Positions 23,251 to 34,015 of a stretch of 64,000 nucleotides of DNA are shown in pieces. The translations under genes were made by a program, and so were the position numbers. Each line of letters begins with the position of its first letter. Position 1 is the first letter of the stretch. Under the pieces are notes generated by a model. It ran no database searches. It saw only the letters and a list, made by a program, of their open reading frames with translations, and had not been told where the DNA came from. This DNA comes from Yponomeuta sedellus (Eukaryota > Arthropoda > Insecta > Lepidoptera > Yponomeutidae): the NCBI GenBank assembly GCA_934045075.1, contig OW203724.1:15119143-15183142 (forward strand), read 5' to 3'.

Positions 23251-23772
23251 AAGAGAAACACAATTTATGTAAAATAACCTGAACTGTCTAATGTCACTTA
23301 AAACGTCAAATAAAGTTATGGATTCGATAAACGACCAAATCCGGGCGGTTAAGTTGAACGAAGTTTAAACCAGGTTTACCTTTTGCATAGGTGTTTAGAA
23401 ACGTAAAATGTCAAGTTATTGAATCAATAGCGTTATGGAATAGATAAACTAGGTTTAAATGGACCTCAGAAACCGGGCATTACTAAACCTTAAATTAGGT
23501 GGTGGTGTTGTCAGCTCTAGAATAAAATAAAGTAATTAAAGTTAATTCGATGTATTGTTCATGATATTGAAATATTTGTTATTTTTGTATTAAGTCACTT
23601 AAGCAAGTAAATACGTAGATTTAACCTTATGTAGATAAAACAAAAAAATACGCAGCATTTAATTTTTATTATTCTGAAATTGGTCAAATTTGTCTCTTAT
23701 TCGGTGGAGAACTCTTTTAGTAGCAACACTTACGAAATGTCAGAATTCTACGGAATGAAAAATCAGACTGTA

Positions 23773-24316
23773 GTGTGAGACGAGCAACCGACGACGCGAG
23801 CTCCGTCTCTGCTCACCATGACTAAGCTCTGCGAATCGGAGCGAAACCTGGTCGGACTTTTCCGATATAACAACACCCGTAAGTAAATCCGGACTAAAAG
23901 TCTACAATGACCTTGTTTCACGTCATCATAAAGATATCATAAAGGGACCCTGTGCAAAGTTTCAACTTTCTTATTCCAACGCTTGGACTGCTTTTTCAGA
24001 GCTGCAACTCAATTTTTTTTACTTTCCACTCGAACATTCTGCGGGTAGGTTCGAAATAAGAAAGATCGAAAGTAATTTGCTCCCACATTTTTTTTATTAA
24101 TTATAAAATAGCTATACTTAATTTTTAAGTGCAAAACAGTATTTAATTGATAGCACAGAGTAGTACAGTCCAGAAGTTATGTGATAACCAGCACACTTAA
24201 CTACCATATCACCACAACTTCACCTCAAACAACGGTCCCAACAGCTGCACTCTGCCAAACAACCATTTGGACACAATGGCGCTCTAACCAGTCTGGAGAA
24301 GAAATTCACAGCAAGC
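23773..24316. other. flank and presumed 5' part of the ORF1 element
   Basis: No motif of its own. From about 24180 the sequence is likely the 5' UTR of the retrotransposon ORF1 that starts at 24317. Confidence 0.3.
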
Positions 24317-25033
24317 ATGGCCTCATTTGAATCCAGAATGTCATTGGCTGCACCCACTCCCACAACTATGGAGCAGCTGGCCAACGAGTTTGCTGTCTTC
24401 AAGTTATGCATGCTAGAAGCGATCGAGCTGCTCCGGGCACAGTTGACGGCTTTCTCTACACAGCTGGATGACATCGACAATGCGGCGCGAAGGAAGTTTC
24501 TTTATCTGCTGGGTGTTGATGAGGCAGACGATGAGAACCTGAGCTCCCGAGTGACCAATGTATGTAAACAGAAGCTCAAACTGGAGAAGTTCACAGCAGA
24601 TGACATCAAAACATGTTATCGGCTTGGAAAACCATCCAAGAACCAAACTCGACCACGACCCATCTTGGTAAGGTACTGCAGCATGTCAGTCCGTTCCGAG
24701 GTATGGCAAAACAAGACTGCTCTTAAAGGTAGTAGCATCACGGTGACCGAATTTCTGACCCCAAGGGGTAAAGGGCTGTTCCTTGAGGCTAGACGTCGTC
24801 ATGGCATCCATAGGTGTTGGTCGCTAGACGGGGTCGTATATATGAAGCTTCCAGATGGACACAAGATCCAACTCGACACTCTACAACAATTGGATCAGCT
24901 GGACCCAACGTCTGCCGAGTCAACGTCGGCCGAGTCCCCAAAGATGTCTGTGCCACCTGGGCCTGTTGCTTCCAAAGTCCAGAAGAAGGCCTCCACAAGA
25001 TCCACCAGACGCATTCAGCCTGCGAGGAAATAG
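24317..25033 (+). CDS. non-LTR retrotransposon ORF1 protein (RRM-like, RNA-binding)
   Basis: An uninterrupted 238-codon frame. Residues about 15-60 form a heptad-like helix (VFKLCMLEAIELLRAQL). Residues 60-180 match the RRM-like fold plus C-terminal domain seen in ORF1 of insect CR1/Jockey and L1-type elements: RRKFLYLLGV, a DIKTCYRLG segment, RPRPILVRY, SVRSEVWQNKTALKGSSIT and RRRHGIHRCW. The tail is Ser/Lys-rich. Such proteins bind element RNA. No ORF2 follows within 2.5 kb; the APE/RT element at 27.2 kb has its own 5' region, so the two seem separate. The copy is intact, which is unusual here. Confidence 0.8.
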   Translation: MASFESRMSLAAPTPTTMEQLANEFAVFKLCMLEAIELLRAQLTAFSTQLDDIDNAARRKFLYLLGVDEADDENLSSRVTNVCKQKLKLEKFTADDIKTCYRLGKPSKNQTRPRPILVRYCSMSVRSEVWQNKTALKGSSITVTEFLTPRGKGLFLEARRRHGIHRCWSLDGVVYMKLPDGHKIQLDTLQQLDQLDPTSAESTSAESPKMSVPPGPVASKVQKKASTRSTRRIQPARK

Positions 25034-25983
25034 ACGGGAAGTGACGAACTAACCAAATTATGTCACCGATATTGTTAACTTTATCACTTTGAGTAGAGGT
25101 TAACCTTAGCATCCTTGCGAAGAGATTTGTTTACTCTCTTGAGATATCATATTATCACTATGTTTATGGTATCGCTTCTGTCCTCAGAATGCTTTAGTTA
25201 TTATTCTGAGCTTCTGTCGTATTTTTGTAGTGTAGATAGCGCTTTTTACTGTTTTTCGTGTTGTTATTGTTACCACAGAATAACTGTCTATTTTTAATGT
25301 GATTTTTTCACGGATATCAAAAAAAGACGGATGCCATCTCGCATTGAAAGGGTGTGAAGCACCCCTAGTCCGACACTTTCTTGTGCATACACGAGTTAAC
25401 TCACACATATACACCAAGTCGATCACTCTGCCGCCATTACGCTCCAGTCAGCAGTGCCAGTAAGTCTTGTTTGACACAAAAGAAAATTTTAACAAATGTC
25501 GTCTTGTGTGGTACGTCTCTCACTTCTCAAAAAAATGCAAAAAGTCTCATGGGAGCACCTACCATGCGTAAGTAATGTTTTAAGTTACTGATTCGTGATA
25601 TTTTTCCTTATTAGGTTTTGTTTACTTTTCTTTATTTACTTACAAATTGGGATGTCAAATACCGCAGTGATACCAGTTTTTTTTCGGGAAAAATTCCCGA
25701 AAAGTAGAGAAATATGTATTTGTTGCATTTATTAGTGTTTTTTTATGGAGTTATGGAAATACGCAACCGTAACCCTTATAAAATAACATATCTTTAAATA
25801 TCTAATTGTATGAAATTTGCCGCCTCGTTTCTGTACAAGCCGTGCTGTGTGTGGACATATAACAACGTTGTGCGTGAGCCGTCTATTTCTTTTTATAGTG
25901 CCAATGGCTATACCAGAAACATAAAAAACAAGAGATAACCTACAATAATTATTGACAGCTGACATCCAGCTGATATTAGTTAA
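25034..25983. other. unassigned stretch
   Basis: No motif. Part may be 3' sequence of the ORF1 element. Confidence 0.3.
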
Positions 25984-26205
25984 GTTTAAAAACCTATTTA
26001 GAGGCTAAAAATTTCACCCATGCCGGGATTCGAACCCGCAACCTTTGGCTATCCGTACCAGCGCTCTACCAATTGCGCTGGTACGGATAGCCAGAGGTTG
26101 CGGGTTCGAATCCCGGCATGGGTGAAATTTTTATCCTCTAAATAGGTTTTTAAATTTGTTCCTTAGCACGGGTTAGTGCATTAAAAATAAAAATAGTGTA
26201 ATTAG
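25984..26205. repeat. head-to-head foldback of the tRNA-like SINE
   Basis: The left arm (25991-26064) is the SINE on the minus strand, from the GCGCTGG anticodon-stem region to the AATAGGTT tail. The right arm (26075-26148) is the same part on the plus strand with only two mismatches. The 10-nt centre TCTACCAATT continues the D-arm of the minus copy. The plus copy alone continues into the full tail (GCACGGGTTAGTGCATTAAA). Confidence 0.9.
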
Positions 26206-26830
26206 TTAAGTTGTCAAACACCCGCCACCGTCGTAGGTGGCAGTGATATTACTTAGATATTTTGTATCCTAAACTTTCCACTTATTTGTCACATGTGATA
26301 ATGTGAGTAAATTGAGCGCGTGAGTTAGTTGGTGACGCTGTTTCACGTTAATTTGTAAATGTAATTAGTTTCTCTTTCTAATTCTTGTTTCTTATTCGTT
26401 TTTATCAATGTTTTAAAAATTGAAGAAAAAATAAGAGGCAGTTGTTATAGATATCTGCTACAAAAACACTAAATTTGTCTATTCCAAAACTCCCAAATTT
26501 TTTTTATACAAAACTTCACTTTATATTAGCACCTTAAAATAAGTAAATATAGTTACACCCGATTTGATTCTTTAGTGACAAACTAAAAGAAAGTGCTATC
26601 AATGCTAGCTAACATCTCAACTTTATGCAAATAAGCATCCGATTATCCGATCTCTAGTCATAACCAATCCCTCAATCGAGGCCCCACTTCCTTCATAAAA
26701 GCCTTTTAAGTCACTCAGTAATGTATGATAAAAGTAAAACCTTCACTAGATTAGGTAAGTTTACTTTTCTGATAACATGATTTAAGGCGTTTCGGAGCAA
26801 TTCATAACTTTTTTATAGAACGTTTTATCT
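26206..26830. other. unassigned AT-rich stretch
   Basis: Nothing recognised. Confidence 0.3.
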
Positions 26831-27053
26831 AAAAGTGAACATGAGAAATCTTAACAACTGTGATAACTATTTTTCAAACTTACAGTCTAGAACATATGAT
26901 CATTAGATTAGAACTTTAATGGATTTCCTTTAAACCGGCTGTTTTTGGCGGAAAGTGATTGAAGTCCGTGGTTGTTGATTGTAGTTTCTAGACTGTACGA
27001 GTATGTTTAAAAAATAGTTGTCTCAGTTGTTAAGATTTTTCATGTTCACTTTT
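26831..27053. mobile_element. foldback MITE, about 63-70-bp inverted ends
   Basis: AAAAGTGAACATGAGAAATC and CTTACAGTCTAGA-type blocks at the left are mirrored at the right (TCTAGACTGTACGAG and CATGTTCACTTTT). The 92-nt centre is unique. A flanking TATTATAACAC..GACGCTAGTTAGCACC segment to 27120 recurs near 43.35 and 47.7 kb, so the true element may be longer. Confidence 0.75.
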
Positions 27054-27558
27054 AAAATAAAACATATTATAACACAACTTATGACTTTTTTCCATTGGTG
27101 ACGCTAGTTAGCACCCTGAAGCACCTTGATTCTCTTGATTTGAAAAAGTGGGCAAAGTGATATTAGTCTGGCAACACCGATGGCACGCATACATAAAGAG
27201 ACGGCGGCCATTTGTCTGCTTCCCTCGTGATTATAGAAGGTTCCATCCATCTTTTTTTGACATCCGTGGATTTTTTAACGTCGTGTTTGTGACAGTTACC
27301 ACAAAGCGACATTTGGTTACGTTCTGAAACTTATAAAAATTTATACATTTTTGATTGTCGATTATGGTTAACAAATTCTTCAACTTTGTTTACTCTATCT
27401 GGTGAACCGGTAGTTGACGTGTAACTGGGCTCTCTTCTGCTTTGCTCGGTGTAATTTTTAATTTACTGTATTTATTTAAACTTACCCATATCTATCTTAT
27501 TTATTTAGTATTAATATAGCAATTATTTAGTACATGTATATTTACTTAACTATATAAA

Positions 27559-28374
27559 ATGGATCTATATTCTGAATTGTTCCACTCTCTCGACTCATCT
27601 GACTCGTTCAGTGATGCTCTGGATGAATCTGGGGCGCCCGTTTCGCTCAGTGACCTGCTTCACAACACATTCTCTCCGCATCAAAGGAATCCGAATGTCT
27701 GCCATATTAATGCTCAAAGCATTCCTGCACACCACTCCGACCTTCTCGCCACCTTTACCAGAAATCACATCCACGCGTGTCTGGTCTCTGAATCCTGGCT
27801 CAAACCCTCACTACCCTCATCGATCTACTGTCTACCTGGTTACGTTCTCATCAGGAACGACCGAATTGGTAAACAGGGTGGTGGGGTTGCAATATACCTT
27901 AAGTCTGAAATTAAGTACCAAATCGTTTTCCACTCGCAATCTACTAACAGTGACTCTATGGAATATTTGTTTCTCGAACTGAACTTTAACACCACTAAGT
28001 TCCTCTTGGGGACTGTGTATGCTCCACCAGGTACCGACTATTTTGACACGCTGGATGGATTGCCGACCATACATCTGCCAAATTACGATCATGTTGTCAT
28101 TATGGGTGACTTCAACACAAACCTCCTCGTTGATAATGTGCGCGCCTGTAAACTTCTTTCGTTAACTTCTTCTGTTAATCTTAGTTATCTTGATTTAGGG
28201 CCCACTTATCATGTAAACGACTCATACACTTTACTTGATCTCATTTTCTCCTCAAAACCCGACCGTATCACTGCCCATGGCCAATTTACTGCACCCGGCT
28301 TCTCCAATCATGACCTCATTTTTGCTTCATATAAACTTAAAATCCCTAAATTTAAACCCAAAATTATCTTTTAA
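27559..28374 (+). pseudogene. APE-type endonuclease part of the non-LTR polyprotein
   Basis: Opens at ATG and runs 271 codons. NVCHINAQSIPAHHSDL (first metal-binding region with Asn), VSESWLKPSL (catalytic Glu), GGGVAIYLK, GTVYAPPG and VIMGDFNTNL (Asp-x-Asn pair) follow the order of apurinic-type endonucleases that nick target DNA. SNHDLIFASY holds the terminal S-x-H-D motif. The domain is therefore complete in one frame, but a stop at 28374 cuts it from the RT. Confidence 0.85.
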
Positions 28375-28502
28375 CGTATCTTTGCTCGGATGGACTTGGC
28401 TTAGCTCAAAGCAGATGCTGAAAGTATAGACTGGTCGCGGCTGTTGCTTCTGGGTGCCGTGGATGAGAAGATTGACCTATTCAACATTACAGTGAAATAA
28501 TT

Positions 28503-29589
28503 GTGCTCTACGATGTCCACGCTCCGCTACGTCCAGTCAAAATGAAACGTCCGCCAGCACCGTGGATTACTGATGAGATCCGTGTACTGATGGAAAAGAG
28601 GGATAACCTTCGTAAAAAGCATAAAAAGACTCCAACAGAAGATAACTGGAAATTCTTCAAGACTGCCAAAAATCGCTGTAACCAGGTGATTAGGAACGCA
28701 AAACTTCGCCACATCTACTCTTCTATAGAAAAATGTTCCGCCAATAACATCTGGCAATTTCTGCGTACTCTTGGATTTGAAAAGTGTCGGCAGGATCTGA
28801 ACCCGTCTCTTGACGTGAATGGTCTGAACCGACACTTTTCATCTCCCCCTCACTCTATCGATCCGCTGTTAAAAGCTTTGACTGTAAAGTCTCTCACAAC
28901 GTCGCCCGTAGCTTCCCCTAATAGTTTCTGCTTCACGCCGGTTGCTGACTCGGACGTTGAAAATATTATCCTCTCCATCCACACCAAGGCTGTAGGCCTC
29001 TACTATAGGTCGTGACCTACTATTGCCGATCCTTAAGCCAATCCTTCCTGTCCTTACCCATATCATAAACTGTTCGTTGTCCTCCTGCTCCTATCCCTCT
29101 CAATGGAAAATGGCTTACATGGTGCCAATACCGAAAACTTTACTTCCTACCGAATTTAAGCACTACCGGCTGATCTCGATCCTTCCTTTCCTATCCAAAA
29201 TCCTGGAACGTGTGGTGAATCGTCAGCTAATGGCTTTTCTCCACACCAACCAACTACTTAACCCATTTCAGTCAGGATTCCGGTCCTCACACAGCACTTG
29301 TTCCGCCCTCATCAAAATTACAGATGACTTCCGTTCCTCTATTGATAATCGACAAGTTACGCTTATCGCTCTACTGGATTTCAGTAGTGTATTCAATTGC
29401 GTTGATAACGATATCCTGCTGGGTATCCTCCGCTCCCTCAACGTATCAGAGTCAGCAGCCGCGTGGTTTCACTCGTATTTTCTTGTGCGCCAGCAGCCTA
29501 TTCGTACTGATGACATGTTCTCCGACTGGTGCGAGGTCACTGCTGGAGTCCCTCAAGTGGCGTACTTTCTCCTTTACTTTTCACAGTAA
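28503..29589 (+). pseudogene. linker and first half of RT of the non-LTR element
   Basis: 28503-29015 is a Lys/Arg-rich linker (RPPAPWITDEIRVLMEKRDN), the usual connector after the endonuclease. After a break, 29023-29589 gives PIPK, the RPISIL-like motif changed to RLISILPFLSKILERVV, NPFQSGFRSSHST and LIALLDFSSVFNCVDNDILL (first catalytic Asp kept). At the GVPQG motif one base is missing (near 29556), and the correct reading continues in another frame. Confidence 0.85.
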
Positions 29590-29879
29590 ACATTAACACT
29601 CTCACCTCAGTAATAGACTTCAGTGCCTATCACCTGTACGCAGACGATCTTCAGATCTATTTGCCGTCTAAACTTGACCTGCTTCCTGTTGCGATACTGA
29701 AAATGAACTGTGATCTAACTGCTGTTAACTTATGGATTGAGCAGTTTGGTCTCTTAGTAAATCCGGCAAAGACCCTGGTGATGATTGTGGGCGGAAGGGC
29801 TTTGCTGGCTAGGATTGATATGGCATCTCTACCCCAGGTACCTATAATGGCACCCCGTTGCCGTATTATAGAGAGGTAA
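29529..29879 (+). pseudogene. second half of RT palm of the non-LTR element
   Basis: GVLSPLLFTVNINTL and YHLYADDLQIYLPSK show the intact YADD active site in the frame shifted relative to the upstream part. It ends at a further break near 29845. Confidence 0.85.
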
Positions 29880-30024
29880 AGAACCTAGGTCCCACATCCA
29901 GAGTAACCTATTTTGGGACAAGCATGTTTCGGAGATAATTAGGAAAATCTTCTCAAGCATGCACTCGCTCAAACGTATGCAGAAATTCCTGCCATATTCC
30001 GCCAAAGTTACGTGAGTCAACGCT

Positions 30025-30499
30025 TTGTTGCTCCCAGTCATCGACTACGCAGATGTGTGCTACTCTGATCTCACGGAAGAACTTCTCGACAAGTTGGATC
30101 GACTTCTTTACGTGTGTTTACGTTACATCTTCGGCCTTCGTAAATTTGACCATATTTCCCAATACCGTTCCCAGCTAAACTGGCTAAACATCCGCCACCG
30201 CAGGAATGCCCATATCTTGACGCTCCTCTATGGCGTTCTTCATGATCCCTCCTTCCCCCATTATCTCCGCGAACGTTTCGGCCCACGTGGCGCGCGTGGT
30301 TGCCTTCAGCGCCCATGCAAAGATTTACTCCTCGAAATCCCAGAGCATAATACAGGCAGGCTATTCGACTTCTTTTTCTGTGACAGCGGTGCGTCTGTGG
30401 AACGCGCTACCGCTATACATTCGCCAGGCACGGTCAGTTGGCGTCTTTAAGAGTAGAGTTCAGGAACACTATCTACATATTCAGAACAATAATGTGTGA
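30025..30499 (+). pseudogene. thumb and C-terminal region of the non-LTR polyprotein
   Basis: LLPVIDYADVCYSDLTEELL and IFGLRKFDHISQYRSQLNWL are conserved after the RT domain in this group. After a break the frame ends with SFSVTAVRLWNALPLYIRQA and a stop at 30499. Confidence 0.8.
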
Positions 30500-30527
30500 T
30501 TCCATCCGTAAGTATGTAAAAATATAT

Positions 30528-30565
30528 TATTAAGTCTATTTATATGTATGTAAATAGACTTAATA
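30528..30565. repeat. hairpin, 15-bp arms, 8-nt loop
   Basis: TATTAAGTCTATTTA and its inverse in the element's 3' UTR. Confidence 0.85.
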
Positions 30566-30755
30566 AATATAATGTACTGTTTATTTTATATATTGTGCCT
30601 AAATATTATCTTTTTATATGTGTATGTTTATAATTACTGGACATATTAATAAATAGTTTAATTGTTAAAAAAGATATTTGACAGTAAAATATCACCTTAC
30701 TGTTTGAGACTAAGAAGTCGCTCCACGTCACATTTTGGTTGGCTAGGATATTATT

Positions 30756-30795
30756 TAGTTTATATAGAATACTATTGAGTATTCTATATAAACTA
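30756..30795. repeat. perfect palindrome, 18-bp arms, 4-nt loop
   Basis: TAGTTTATATAGAATACT, ATTG, then the exact inverse, located in the 3' UTR just before the conserved GCCCGCCAATTGCAC tail. Confidence 0.9.
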
Positions 30796-30990
30796 GCCCG
30801 CCAATTGCACAATCTTTACAGGTACAATAAAGAATTTAATAATAATAATAATAACTTTCTTTATCAAACCCCAAGTTCAAATCTGACAAGGGGATGTTGT
30901 ACAGTTGGCATCTCAGCAACCTTCGAATCTGTGCTTTTTACTCGATTATGTCGACTGTACCTAAAAGCAAGAAGCTTATAAATCTTCATT

Positions 30991-31160
30991 TTAAAATATT
31001 CTCTGCTTCCCTTTTCCAGTAAGTTAGTTTACTGATGATCAAAAAGCAACCGAAATAGTTTGGGTATCAAAGGTTTAAAATATTCTCTGCTTCCTTTTTC
31101 CAGTAAGTAAGTTATTTTACTGATGATCAAAAAGCAACCGAAATAGTTTGGGTGTCAAAG
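30991..31160 (+). repeat. tandem duplication, two units of about 85 bp
   Basis: TTAAAATATTCTCTGCTTCC and CAACCGAAATAGTTTGGGT occur in both units (30991-31074 and 31075-31160) with a few differences, including a small indel at AAGT(A)AGT. Confidence 0.9.
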
Positions 31161-31684
31161 GGCGGCGTATAAATGAATTTCACCTGGGCACACGAGGTAG
31201 TTTTCGACTTTTAAACGAATTAGGTCGCCAACAGCACCCTGCCAACGATGATGCGAGGAGGCTAGCCCCGATATAATATGATCAATTTACCTCATTATGG
31301 CATCAAGAGTCACTAAAACTCCGTTCGTAAACGGACTCCATAAGCGGATGGCTCTAAGAGAAACTATAAATAGATAAAGAGAAAGTATATCGCGACGCTT
31401 TTTACAAATACACTACAGAAGGGCGAGTCGGGATCAAATCGGTTAGGAAGGGTTCCGTGTAATCGACAGAGTGCACTCTGTTTAGTTACATTATAGGCGA
31501 CTTTGCAACTAATACTACAGGCTTAGAAAAGTACTGAAAACCGAATAAGATGCAATTAACTTTTATCAGATGTTATTTTATTTTTCAACGTAATCACATT
31601 TTTGTTGTATACAGTTAGCATATCTTTTTCTAGAAAAAAATAATTGATTAATTAAAAAATTAAAAAAGTTTATTCCCTAAAAAA
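31161..31684. other. unassigned stretch
   Basis: No gene or element recognised. GACAGAGTGCACTCTGTTTAG near 31468 is a small palindrome. Confidence 0.3.
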
Positions 31685-32545
31685 CCTTGTGCGGCGATCA
31701 TGATGACACATCATCGTCCAATTTCTGGCCTATTAGATATTCTTTCAATTTCGAATATAAAGAAACGTCAGTAGGAGGTCTGCAAGGTCGCAAGCAAAGT
31801 CTGGAGAATATGGAGGATCTTCCATCAATTCGAAGCCAACATCATTGATATTGGCGATCGCAACTTCGGATTGTGGGCTGGGGCGTTATTTTGATGAAAC
31901 AAAACAACTTTAGCGAGTTTGCCACGCCCTTTTTCGCGCATTTCATCAAGCAATTTTTTGATTTGTTTTACGTACATGAGCCCCGTAATAGTGGCAGAGC
32001 AGGCCATGACTGAGGTTTTCAATCATCGACACTCCAAAAAATAGAACCCATGATCATGCCCGCGGATATAACAGTCTTGAATTTCTTACATGTCTGTGAT
32101 GATGATCTCTTCCTGGATTCTTTTTTTATATCAGGCTCGTAATGGTGAAGCCAGAGGGAGAAATCAAGCCAAAAACCGATGAGGATCTTGTTGTAACGGT
32201 TGCAAATAGCTTTGTACAATTCCCTAGCCTGGTTCGTTTCTGTTCGGCCGTTAGCATTCTAAGCACCCAACACGCTGAGACGTTTATCTTTCAAAATTGT
32301 CATGTAATATCATGAACCCTCCCTATTGAAATCTTTAGTTCTTCATCTATAAAACGAACAGTAGTATGACGATCCGCCAAACAAATTTTCAACATTTTTA
32401 TCATTTCTTCTGTTACTGCAGTAGTAGGTCGCCCTGATAACAAGTCATCATTAGTGTATGTTCTTCCCCTCTTAAACTCTGCACACCAATGCGCAACAGT
32501 AGAATAAGGAGGAGCATGAACTCTTAACGTATCTTGCAAGTCTTA
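31685..32545 (-). pseudogene. decayed mariner transposase
   Basis: From right to left: APPYSTVAHWCAEFKRGRT with DDLLSGRPTTAVTEE (helix-turn-helix and GRP linker), VSACWVLRMLTAEQK (WVPHxL-like linker), WLHHYEPDIKKESRK (context of the first catalytic Asp, which is altered), SAGMIMGSIFW, and KLAKVVLFHQNNAPAHN, where the usual second catalytic Asp is Asn. Several frame changes separate these. Terminal repeats were not found. Clearly inactive. Confidence 0.9.
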
Positions 32546-32984
32546 ATTTACTTGTACCGTAGTAACAAAAATCAAACATGAATATTTAATTACAGCGCGA
32601 ACTGCAATTTTCAAACAACAATTTGAAATTCCTATATCTGGATATTATACAAATATTTCTTAGAGTCGGTCCCAAGTTCCAGACTTAATTTGTGAAATCT
32701 ATCGTTTCCGTACTCCAAACCCTAAACAACTAGTCCAAACCACAATATATTTTTTCTGCTTCCGTTAGTGGTACATAATGTCAACTGTTAATTGTCATGT
32801 AATATAATTTTGTAGGTTGTTTTGGTTAATTTAAGAAGTTACTTATACTTACCAAGAAATTCTTTAAAGTTTTTTGGGACTTGTAAAGTTTATCTTACCG
32901 AGTAAACTGCATTAAAATGAAATATGAAATACGAAATACAAAATACGAAATATAAAATGAAAAGGTAACGGTTAGTAAAGTAAG
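32546..32984. other. unassigned stretch
   Basis: Nothing recognised. TGAAATATGAAATACGAAAT near 32920-32955 is a short degenerate tandem repeat. Confidence 0.3.
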
Positions 32985-33115
32985 TACCACAGGCGCGGTC
33001 AGGTGCTAGATAGGTAACCATCCCGTGACTACTAACCGTTAGTAGCATTTTTCCGAGTGCTCCCGTGCCTCGCAAGGCTCGTTAAGCCGTTGGTGCCGGC
33101 TGCAACGTAGTGGCA
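32985..33115 (-). repeat. family A repeat, 3' part
   Basis: CAGGCGCGGTCAGGTGCTAG, CATCCCGTGACTACT and GCCTCGCAAGGC..CGTTAAGCCGTTGGTGCCGG are the distal half of family A. It joins unrelated sequence at about 33115. Confidence 0.75.
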
Positions 33116-33239
33116 CTGTAACGCAGGGGTCAGTTGCCTCGAGGTAAGCCTGTTGCCAAGCTGGTCTAAGTTGGTAACCCATTCAGACGCGCTCTAGAGC
33201 ACTTAGGGCTTTCGGTACTGACTGAAAATCAGCGCTGAG

Positions 33240-33425
33240 GGTTCACGCCCCCAGCACTATGCTGAGTCAGTTGCCATTTGCAGCAGCAGAGACACACCGC
33301 GACAAAGTTTGTAATGTGTTTTTTTTTAGTTATTTTCACGGTCAATACTTTATTTGTCTTTGTACTTTAATTTATTTGTGTGTAACTGTTGTTGCAATAA
33401 ATGTTTTCTTTCTTTCTTTTCTTTC
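33240..33425 (+). repeat. retroelement-type 3' tail with (TTTC)n
   Basis: GTTGTTGCAATAAATGTTTTC ending in CTTTCTTTCTTTTC resembles a non-LTR 3' end with a simple-repeat tail. The upstream limit is unclear. Confidence 0.45.
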
Positions 33426-33509
33426 TATGAACCTCAACGGTGGAGCTATGCTCTGAGTCCGAAACTCCGAACTAATGCGTACGTGGATTAATATCAAAAC
33501 GTAGTGGCA

Positions 33510-34015
33510 GTCGCTCATAATCTCATCTCATCTCGCGGTCTTCTCACACTTGCCCTTGGAGAGGTGGAGGGTCGGTGTCAGGGCGTCGCCCTCTTCTTGA
33601 GGGATCTACCGCTGTCCGCGGCTACGGACAGGTCAATGGGTGGCCTTCCAGGCGGTGGTCTTCACCTGAGGGTCACAGGAAGTCTTCCAAGACGTGGACT
33701 CGATGTGGCTTCGGGACTGGGCTTGGCCCGGCTGTCGGGCGGTCGTGCATACAGTGGCGCCAACCCGCGCAGGTACTGCAGCTGCGACCAGTCCGCACGC
33801 ACGAATATATCGCCACGAAGGCGTCCAGCTCCTCCCACTAGAGGTCTCTCGCGATCGTCGCATTCCTCACGTAGCGAGGCGCGCCCACGATGGTGCGTTC
33901 GAACGGGATAGGTTCTCCTGGGGTCGGAGTCGCTTCTTGTTTGACTCCGATACGAGCGCGAACCATGCCGGCGCAGCATACTTGAGGCGGGGCCTGACAT
34001 AAGTCTTATAGACCC
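33510..34015 (-). pseudogene. C-terminal fragment of another non-LTR RT protein
   Basis: On the minus strand YKTYVRPRLKYAAPAW (post-RT motif), then NRTIVGAPRYVRNATIARDL in a second frame, and WEELDAF are the conserved segment after the RT in Jockey/R1-like elements. The local GC content is much higher than its surroundings, as expected for a transplanted element. Stops and shifts are present. Confidence 0.75.

Larger units (their letters stand above)
22044..23479. mobile_element. PIF/Harbinger element, 1,436 bp, TTA target duplication
   Basis: The ends are TGCCCGGTTTCTGAGGT at the left and ACCTCAGAAACCGGGCA at the right. Both are flanked by TTA (22041-22043 and 23480-23482), the 3-bp TWA duplication of Harbinger elements. 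Inside are remnants of both Harbinger proteins, a Myb/SANT-like DNA-binding protein on plus and a transposase N-terminus on minus, in convergent orientation. Most of the transposase is missing, so the copy is a non-autonomous deletion derivative. Confidence 0.9.
21478..23770. mobile_element. Tc1/mariner-like element with TA target site, split by Harbinger
   Basis: The left terminal repeat starts CAGTCTCATTTTTGATTCC and runs through GTAGAATTCTGACA. The right end is its inverse with 2 mismatches in 33 bp. Both are flanked by TA (21476-21477 and 23771-23772), the duplication typical of the Tc1/mariner group. Without the inserted 1,439 bp (Harbinger plus target duplication) the element is 854 bp, too short for a full transposase, so it is a deletion derivative. 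A C-terminal transposase-like peptide remains on the minus strand. Confidence 0.85.
27180..30852 (+). mobile_element. CR1/Jockey-group non-LTR retrotransposon, nearly full length, inactive
   Basis: Parts in order: a 5' UTR-like stretch from about 27180, APE endonuclease (27559-28374), an RT region in several frames (28503-29880), thumb and C-terminal region (30025-30499), and a 3' UTR ending GCCCGCCAATTGCAC, GGTACAATAAAGAATTTAA and AAT repeats near 30850. At least five breaks interrupt the polyprotein. The 5' border and any target duplication could not be fixed. A second, tail-only copy is at 48.16 kb. Confidence 0.85.

Noticed and set aside
24317..30852. A single retrotransposon from ORF1 at 24.3 kb to the RT end at 30.8 kb
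   Set aside because: 2.5 kb of unrelated DNA with a SINE lies between, and the 27-kb ORF has its own 5' region. Without a consensus the two are better kept apart.
33504..34002. Several GC-rich frames of up to 135 codons on both strands
   Set aside because: Only the minus-strand pieces resemble a known protein (RT C-terminus); the others are shadows of high GC content.
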